This document shows, piece after piece, positions 7,443 through 11,074 of a stretch of DNA of 11,074 nucleotides (position 1 is its first letter; every line of letters starts with the position of its first letter). The notes under the pieces were generated by a model. The model was not told the origin of the DNA. It worked only from the letters and a program-made list of their open reading frames with translations, and did no database searches. This stretch comes from an uncultured Panacagrimonas sp. (lineage in GTDB: Bacteria > Pseudomonadota > Gammaproteobacteria > Nevskiales > Nevskiaceae). The translations under genes were made by a program, and so were the position numbers. The DNA lies in contig CAMLNE010000117.1 in the NCBI GenBank assembly GCA_946481265.1, forward strand, positions 1 to 11,074. The letters run 5' to 3'.

Positions 7443-7993
7443 TCGGCGTAGAACGAGTAGATCAGGCCCACCGTGGCCAGCGTGAGGTTCTCGTCATCGG
7501 CGAAATCCTTCACGCCGAACAGGAACTGCACGTCGAAGTTCAGGCCCAGATGCGGCGTGAACATCCAGTTGCCGCCCACGCCGAGCAACCCGCCGCTGCC
7601 ATCGTCGTCGAGGTTGCCGCCCGGTCCCTCGGCCCGTGAATCCTGCACGTAGCCACCGCCCTTGAGGAGCAGGTCCGAACCGTAGTCGTCGAGGACGACG
7701 CGATAGCCGACCGCGGCGGTGTAGCCGTCGAATTCCAGGGTCACGTCCTCGAAGCCGTCGCTGTCGATGTCCAGTTCGCCGGAATCGAAGTACTGCGCTT
7801 CGAAGTAGAGCGGAAACTCGCTGGCCCGGTAGGCGACGAAGGCGCGCCAGGCGAAACCGTCGTCGACATCGCTGTACTTGGACAACTGCGAAACGCCGGC
7901 ACCGCCTCCCACCAGGATTTCCGCGGACGCCGGCTGCTGCAGGAGCAACGCGCCCAGCCCCAGCGCCGCGATCCCCCAATGTCGAGCCTTCAT
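7439..7993 (-). CDS. Small outer-membrane beta-barrel protein with acidic loops
   Basis: A predicted exported barrel of 184 residues; the specific family and function are not recognised. The signal peptide (1-24) ends PASA before EIL. The mature part alternates amphipathic strands (ILVGGGAGVSQ, PLYFEAQYFD, YTAAVGYRVVL, LGLNFDVQFLFGV, LATVGLIYSFYAD) and fits an eight-strand OmpX/OmpA-like fold. The last strand ends in aromatic residues, as barrels do, though three residues follow the final Phe. The four presumed outer loops are all acidic: SDVDDG (41-46), DIDSDGFED (75-83), NLDDDGSGG (127-135) and DFADDEN (163-169). DIDSDG has the DxDxDG pattern of calcium loops. A good ribosome site, GAGGGAG (8002-8008), lies 8 nt before the ATG. 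The gene is convergent with opgH, sharing overlapping stop codons, and divergent from olsB. An uptake porin is unlikely at this size; stabilisation, adhesion or cation binding at the surface are options. Confidence 0.88.
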   Translation of the reverse strand: MKARHWGIAALGLGALLLQQPASAEILVGGGAGVSQLSKYSDVDDGFAWRAFVAYRASEFPLYFEAQYFDSGELDIDSDGFEDVTLEFDGYTAAVGYRVVLDDYGSDLLLKGGGYVQDSRAEGPGGNLDDDGSGGLLGVGGNWMFTPHLGLNFDVQFLFGVKDFADDENLTLATVGLIYSFYAD

Positions 7994-8001
7994 CGTTCTT
8001 T

Positions 8002-8008
8002 CTCCCTC
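8002..8008 (-). promoter_or_regulatory. Ribosome binding site of the barrel gene (GAGGGAG)
   Basis: GAGGGAG on the minus strand lies eight bases before the ATG at 7993. It is the strongest Shine-Dalgarno match in the window and fixes that start. Confidence 0.75.
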
Positions 8009-8019
8009 GTGGTTCCGCC

Positions 8020-8050
8020 CGCCGCCCCCAATGGCGGCGACCCGATTATG
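8020..8050 (-). promoter_or_regulatory. Possible -10 box and 5'-leader hairpin of the barrel gene
   Basis: On the minus strand CATAAT (complement of 8045-8050) matches TATAAT at five of six positions. No -35 box is found. Transcription from it would start near 8038, so a perfect seven-pair hairpin (8020-8026 with 8033-8039, loop of six) would lie at the extreme 5' end of the transcript. Such 5' stem-loops are known to stabilise ompA mRNA in E. coli. The assignment here is inference. Confidence 0.35.
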
Positions 8051-8081
8051 CCCCCGCGACCGGCGCTCGGACCGGCACCCG

Positions 8082-8137
8082 CCGTCATTGAAGTTTCACT
8101 GCGCCTTCACGGTGATCGCATGCGGGTTTCATAGATT
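8082..8137 (+). promoter_or_regulatory. PhoB-box-like array (five heptamers at 11-bp spacing) and -10 box upstream of olsBA
   Basis: Starting at 8082, 8093, 8104, 8115 and 8126 are CCGTCAT, GTTTCAC, CCTTCAC, ATCGCAT and GTTTCAT. The recalled PhoB half-site is CTGTCAT/C repeated every 11 bp. The five copies match it at 6, 5, 5, 4 and 5 of 7 positions, and CA at positions 5-6 is invariant. The first pair matches the 18-bp box at 13 of 18 positions. Ten bases after the fourth heptamer lies TAGATT (8132-8137), a -10 box matching TATAAT at four of six positions. This reproduces the E. coli phoA promoter geometry (box, 10 bp, -10), where PhoB replaces a -35 box, and no good -35 box exists here. The predicted start of transcription is near 8144. 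Confidence 0.6.
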
Positions 8138-8165
8138 TTGCCGCGCAATGGAACGGGAAAATCGA

Positions 8166-8987
8166 ATGTCCGAGATCCTGCTGGGAAGTGTCGAATCCAC
8201 CGCGGCTGCGTCGTTCGAGCCAGTGCAGCGGCCCCGCTTCGAGGTCCGCCTGGCCCGCAATGCGGGCGAGATCATCGAGTCGCAGCGCCTGCGCTACCGC
8301 ATCTTTGCCGGCGAGCTCGGCGCGCTGATCGACGGCGGCCCGGACGGCGTGGATCGCGATGCCTACGATCCCTGGTGTCATCACCTGCTGGTGCGCGACA
8401 CGCTCACGCAGCGACTGGTCGCCTGCACGCGCCTGCTCACCGACGACATGGCGCCCAATGCCGGCGGCTTCTATTCGTCCAGCGAATTCGACCTGGCCAT
8501 GATCGACGCGCTGCCCGGCCGGGTAGCGGAGATCGGCCGCACCTGCGTCGACGCCGAGTACCGCAACGGTGCGGTGGTCGCGACGCTGTGGCAGGGCATC
8601 GCGGCCTTCGTCATGTCCAGGGGCTTCGAGTACCTGTTCGGCTGCGCCAGCATCGGGCTGGAGGACGGCGGTGCACAGGCCCACGCCATCCTGCAGCAGG
8701 TGCGCGGCCGCTACCTGTCGCCCGACTACCAGCGGGTACGTCCGTACTACCCGCTGCCGGCGATCGACGGCCGGCTGCCGTCGCTCAAGGTGCGCATGCC
8801 GCCGTTGCTCAAGGCCTATGTCAGCCTCGGCGCCAAGGCCTGCGGCGAGGCCTACTGGGACCGCGACTTCAACTGCGCCGACCTCTTCATGCTGCTCAAT
8901 GTCAGCGATCTGCACCCCCGCTATGCACGCCACTTCCTCGAGCGCGGGGCGGGAGCGGCGGACGATGCGGCCATCGCCCATGCCTGA
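8166..8987 (+). CDS. olsB: L-ornithine N(alpha)-acyltransferase (OlsB), first step of ornithine lipid synthesis
   Basis: A GNAT-like acyltransferase (Acetyltransf_5/COG3176 class) that, in characterised members, moves a 3-hydroxyacyl chain from acyl carrier protein to the alpha-amino group of ornithine, giving lyso-ornithine lipid. Recognisable blocks are RLARNAGEIIESQRLRYRIF (28-47), DPWCHHLLVRD (68-78) and VAEIGRTCVDAEYRNGAVVA (120-139), the family core, then LWQGIAAFVM. There is no signal peptide and no membrane helix. The ATG at 8166 gives 273 residues, with GGGA seven bases upstream. The in-frame ATG at 8148 (279 aa) would leave almost no leader after the predicted transcription start, and the open frame further upstream to 7878 overlaps the promoter and the divergent gene. 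It is followed, with overlap, by olsA, which strongly supports ornithine over other amino acids. Related enzymes acylate glycine or lysine, so the amino acid remains an inference. Confidence 0.9.
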   Translation: MSEILLGSVESTAAASFEPVQRPRFEVRLARNAGEIIESQRLRYRIFAGELGALIDGGPDGVDRDAYDPWCHHLLVRDTLTQRLVACTRLLTDDMAPNAGGFYSSSEFDLAMIDALPGRVAEIGRTCVDAEYRNGAVVATLWQGIAAFVMSRGFEYLFGCASIGLEDGGAQAHAILQQVRGRYLSPDYQRVRPYYPLPAIDGRLPSLKVRMPPLLKAYVSLGAKACGEAYWDRDFNCADLFMLLNVSDLHPRYARHFLERGAGAADDAAIAHA

Positions 8988-9786
8988 GACCGTGGTCGCG
9001 GCACTGCGCCTGCTGCTGCGCGGCGCCGCGCTGGCCCTGCTGATCGCCTACGGGATGCTGCTGATCCTGCGCCTGCGCCTGCGCCTGGATCGACCCCGCC
9101 CGGGACTGCCCGAGCGCCTGGCCAGCCACTGGTCGCGCCTGCTGCTGCGCCTGCTCGGACTGCGCGTCCGGCTGCACGGCTCGGCGGCGCCGGCCGCCGC
9201 AGGCCTGATCGTGGCCAACCACGTGTCCTGGCTCGATGTCCCGCTGCTGTGCGCCCATCTGCCCGCCCGTTTCGTGTCGAAGTCGGAGGTGCAGCACTGG
9301 CCGGTGGCGGGATGGCTCGCCGATGCCGCCGGCACCTTCTATCTGCGGCGCGGCCGCGGCGGCATGCGGCCACTGCTCGACCGGCTGGCGCTCTTCCTGC
9401 GCGGCGGCGGATCGGTGGTGATCTTCCCCGAGGGGACCACCAGCGCCGGCGCCGACCTGCTGCCCTTCCACCCGCGCCTGTTCGGCGCGGCGATCGAGTC
9501 GGGCACGCCGGTCCAGCCCGTGACGCTGCGCTACTCGGCGGATGCGCGGGGACGGCCGCTGGCTCCCTTCATCGGCGACGATGACCTGGTCTCCCATCTG
9601 CTGCGCCTGCTGCGCAGCCCCGGGCTGGCCGCCGATTTGCACCTGGTCGCACCGATCGATCCGGCGGGACGCAGCCGCGAGCAGCTCGCCGAGGCCGCGC
9701 ACACGGCGATCCGCACCGCGCTGGCGCCCCGCCTTGCCATGCTCGCGGCGCCCGTTCCGGCCGCCGATGCCGCGCTGCCGGCCTGA
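8965..9786 (+). CDS. olsA: Lyso-ornithine lipid O-acyltransferase (OlsA), PlsC-type
   Basis: A 1-acyl-glycerol-3-phosphate acyltransferase-family protein that adds the second, ester-linked chain to lyso-ornithine lipid. From the ATG at 8965 it has 273 residues. One membrane helix (about 15-38) is followed by the PlsC domain. Block I, NHVSWLD, carries the HX4D catalytic pair His86/Asp91. Next come YLRRGRGG and the phosphate-binding block FPEGTTS (154-160), then GTPVQPVTLRY. The start at 8965 is preferred because GGGAG (8951-8955) lies nine bases upstream; it overlaps olsB by 23 nt. An ATG at 8980 is possible (268 aa) but lacks a ribosome site. On sequence alone the enzyme could be a general PlsC; its overlap with olsB is what points to OlsA, and some OlsA proteins have both activities. 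Confidence 0.88.
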   Translation: MRPSPMPETVVAALRLLLRGAALALLIAYGMLLILRLRLRLDRPRPGLPERLASHWSRLLLRLLGLRVRLHGSAAPAAAGLIVANHVSWLDVPLLCAHLPARFVSKSEVQHWPVAGWLADAAGTFYLRRGRGGMRPLLDRLALFLRGGGSVVIFPEGTTSAGADLLPFHPRLFGAAIESGTPVQPVTLRYSADARGRPLAPFIGDDDLVSHLLRLLRSPGLAADLHLVAPIDPAGRSREQLAEAAHTAIRTALAPRLAMLAAPVPAADAALPA

Positions 9787-9820
9787 GCGGCGCTGACGCC
9801 TTGCGCGCCTGCCGCGGCTT

Positions 9821-9868
9821 GCCCGCCACAGCGGGTTTCGATCCTCCGGGCCTGCCCGCTTCACGGGC
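9821..9868 (+). terminator. Two similar GC hairpins after olsA, possible terminator or REP-like element
   Basis: In the 115-bp gap before lipA are two hairpins. The first is CCCGC/GCGGG with loop CACA (9822-9835) followed by TTTCG; the second is GCCCG/CGGGC with a five-base loop (9854-9868) followed by TTCG. Their surroundings are alike (GGCTTGCCCGC then GGCCTGCCCGC, 32 bp apart), as if duplicated. The stems are short and there is no long T run, so intrinsic termination would be weak. Confidence 0.35.
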
Positions 9869-9901
9869 TTCGCGCGTGCGTCGCGGCGTAAACTACGCGG
9901 C

Positions 9902-10888
9902 ATGAGCACTCCCCCCCAGACGCCCGCACCGGTGGTCGCCGGCGTCAAGCTGCGTGGCGCCGAAAAGATGGCGCGCATCCCGGTGAAGTTCGAGGCGACG
10001 ACGCAGATGCCGCGCAAGCCGGCGTGGATCCGCGCACGTCTCGGGCATTCGGCCGAGGTCGATCGCATCAAGTCCGTCCTGCGCGCGCAGGGCCTGCACA
10101 CCGTCTGCGAGGAAGCGAGCTGCCCGAACCTGTCGGAGTGCTTCGGCAAGGGCACCGCCACCTTCATGATCATGGGCGACATCTGCACGCGGCGTTGCCC
10201 GTTCTGCGATGTCGCGCACGGCCGGCCGCAGCCGCTGGACGCCGAGGAGCCGCGCAAGCTCGCCCAGACCATCGCGGCCCTGCGGCTGCGCTACGTGGTC
10301 ATCACCAGCGTCGATCGCGACGATCTCAAGGACGGCGGTGCCGCGCATTTCGCCGCCTGCATCCGCGAGTCGCGCCAGGCCAGCCCCGGCCTGAAGATCG
10401 AGGTGCTGGTGCCGGATTTCCGCGGCCGCATGGACCCGGCACTGGCCATCTTCAAGGACACCCCGCCCGACGTCTTCAACCACAACCTGGAGACCGTGCC
10501 GCGCCTGTACAAGCTGGCCCGCCCGGGCTCGGACTACGCCTGGAGCCTGGACCTGCTCGAGCGTTTCAAGCAGCTGCACCCGGGTGTGCCGACCAAATCG
10601 GGCCTGATGCTGGGACTGGGCGAGGAGATTGCCGAGATCGAGGAGGTCATGCGCGATCTGCGCGCGCATGGCGTCGACATGCTCACCCTGGGCCAGTACC
10701 TGCAACCTTCGAAGAACCACCTGCCGGTGACACGCTTCGTGCACCCGGACGAGTTCGACCGCCTGCGCGTGGTTGGCGAGGCGATGGGCTTCGCGCACGT
10801 GGCGAGCGGGCCGATGGTGCGCTCGAGCTATCACGCGGACCAGCAGGCACACGGCATCGTCGAGCAGACCTTGGAGCGGATCTCATGA
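9902..10888 (+). CDS. lipA: Lipoyl synthase (LipA), radical SAM
   Basis: Inserts two sulfur atoms into octanoyl groups on the E2 subunits of pyruvate and 2-oxoglutarate dehydrogenases and on glycine-cleavage H protein. It is cytosolic. Both iron-sulfur clusters have their ligands. The auxiliary cluster motif CX4CX5C is at Cys69, Cys74 and Cys80 ([12 protein letters not shown]), and the radical-SAM CX3CX2C is at Cys95, Cys99 and Cys102 (CTRRCPFC). The C-terminal RSSYHAD (307-313) supplies the conserved serine ligand. The 328 residues are typical. No Shine-Dalgarno sequence precedes the ATG at 9902; TAAACT at 9889-9894 resembles a -10 box, but its distance would give a nearly leaderless message. 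An in-frame ATG at 9968 ([20 protein letters not shown]) is an alternative start. The octanoyltransferase gene lipB, often adjacent, is not in the window. The stop overlaps the next gene as ATGA. Confidence 0.97.
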   Translation: MSTPPQTPAPVVAGVKLRGAEKMARIPVKFEATTQMPRKPAWIRARLGHSAEVDRIKSVLRAQGLHTVCEEASCPNLSECFGKGTATFMIMGDICTRRCPFCDVAHGRPQPLDAEEPRKLAQTIAALRLRYVVITSVDRDDLKDGGAAHFAACIRESRQASPGLKIEVLVPDFRGRMDPALAIFKDTPPDVFNHNLETVPRLYKLARPGSDYAWSLDLLERFKQLHPGVPTKSGLMLGLGEEIAEIEEVMRDLRAHGVDMLTLGQYLQPSKNHLPVTRFVHPDEFDRLRVVGEAMGFAHVASGPMVRSSYHADQQAHGIVEQTLERIS

Positions 10889-11074
10889 AACACGCGTCAC
10901 TGGGCATGCTGCTGCTGGCCCTGGCCTCGGGCAGCGCCGCGGCCGCGGACCTCGCGGAGTGTGCCGCCATCAAGGACGAGGCCGTGCGCCTGTTCTGCTA
11001 CGACCGCGTGGCCGGTCGCGCCGATGCCGGCACGAGCGCGCCGCCGGCAACGACGGCGCCCGCCGCGACCGCTC
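10885..11074 (+). CDS. Exported protein of unknown identity, N-terminal 63 residues, cut by right edge
   Basis: The reading frame begins at the ATG overlapping the lipA stop by four bases, with GGAG (10873-10876) eight bases upstream, so it is probably cotranslated with lipA. It opens with a clear signal peptide, [20 protein letters not shown], with likely cleavage after Ala21. The mature part starts [20 protein letters not shown]. The pattern of Cys26, eleven residues, then CYD (38-40) is seen at the start of several exported proteobacterial proteins, including some outer-membrane phospholipase A precursors and type VI secretion-associated VasI-like proteins. A low-complexity Ala/Pro/Thr linker follows (from about residue 49). 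That linker before a barrel domain would suit phospholipase A, but the domain is outside the window and I do not assign a name. Confidence 0.82.
   Translation, partial: MKHASLGMLLLALASGSAAAADLAECAAIKDEAVRLFCYDRVAGRADAGTSAPPATTAPAATA

Noticed and set aside
7878..8165. Upstream extension of the olsB frame to ATG 7878
   Set aside because: It would overlap the signal-peptide region of the divergent barrel gene and read through the promoter array. OlsB similarity begins only after 8166.
8902..10272. Minus-strand open frame (456 codons) spanning olsA and the start of lipA
   Set aside because: It crosses two recognised genes and an intergenic gap with no domain or ribosome site.
1..11074. Search for a defence system, mobile element, tRNA or phage remnant
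   Set aside because: All long stretches are explained by recognisable housekeeping or envelope genes. No integrase, transposase, terminal repeats, cloverleaf sequence or composition shift was seen.

Overview
The window comes from a GC-rich Gram-negative bacterium, most likely a gammaproteobacterium. It encodes an RND efflux pump, a periplasmic glucan OpgGH pair of the enterobacterial/pseudomonad type, outer-membrane and periplasmic proteins with signal peptides, and a ferredoxin-class lipoyl synthase. No finer placement can be defended from the sequence alone. Codon use and base composition look uniform, and I see no mobile element, tRNA, rRNA or CRISPR array. The region reads as ordinary chromosome devoted to the cell envelope.

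Layout: (1) 1-2682, minus strand: an efflux operon with a lipoprotein periplasmic adaptor followed by an AcrB-type permease that runs off the left edge. (2) 2767-3252, plus strand: a divergent MarR/SlyA-type regulator. The gap holds a SlyA-like 12-bp palindrome lying between the -35 and -10 boxes of the pump promoter. (3) 3355-7442, plus strand: opgG-opgH, overlapping as TGATG, for osmoregulated periplasmic glucan synthesis. (4) 7439-7993, minus strand: a small 8-strand outer-membrane barrel whose stop codon overlaps that of opgH in a shared CTAG. (5) 8082-8137: five heptamers at exact 11-bp spacing that resemble PhoB half-sites, set at the canonical distance from a -10 box. (6) 8166-9786, plus strand: olsB-olsA, the two acyltransferases of ornithine lipid synthesis. 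(7) 9902-11074, plus strand: lipA, overlapping by ATGA with the start of an exported protein cut by the right edge.

How the parts fit: most of the window remodels the envelope. The pump and its regulator handle toxic compounds, OpgGH fills the periplasm with glucan, and OlsBA makes a phosphorus-free membrane lipid. The most informative new reading is the PhoB-like array in front of olsBA. It predicts that ornithine lipid synthesis here is switched on by phosphate starvation, and it also settles the olsB start codon. I found no evidence of an undescribed multi-gene system; the novelty is in the regulatory DNA and in the acidic-loop barrel protein.
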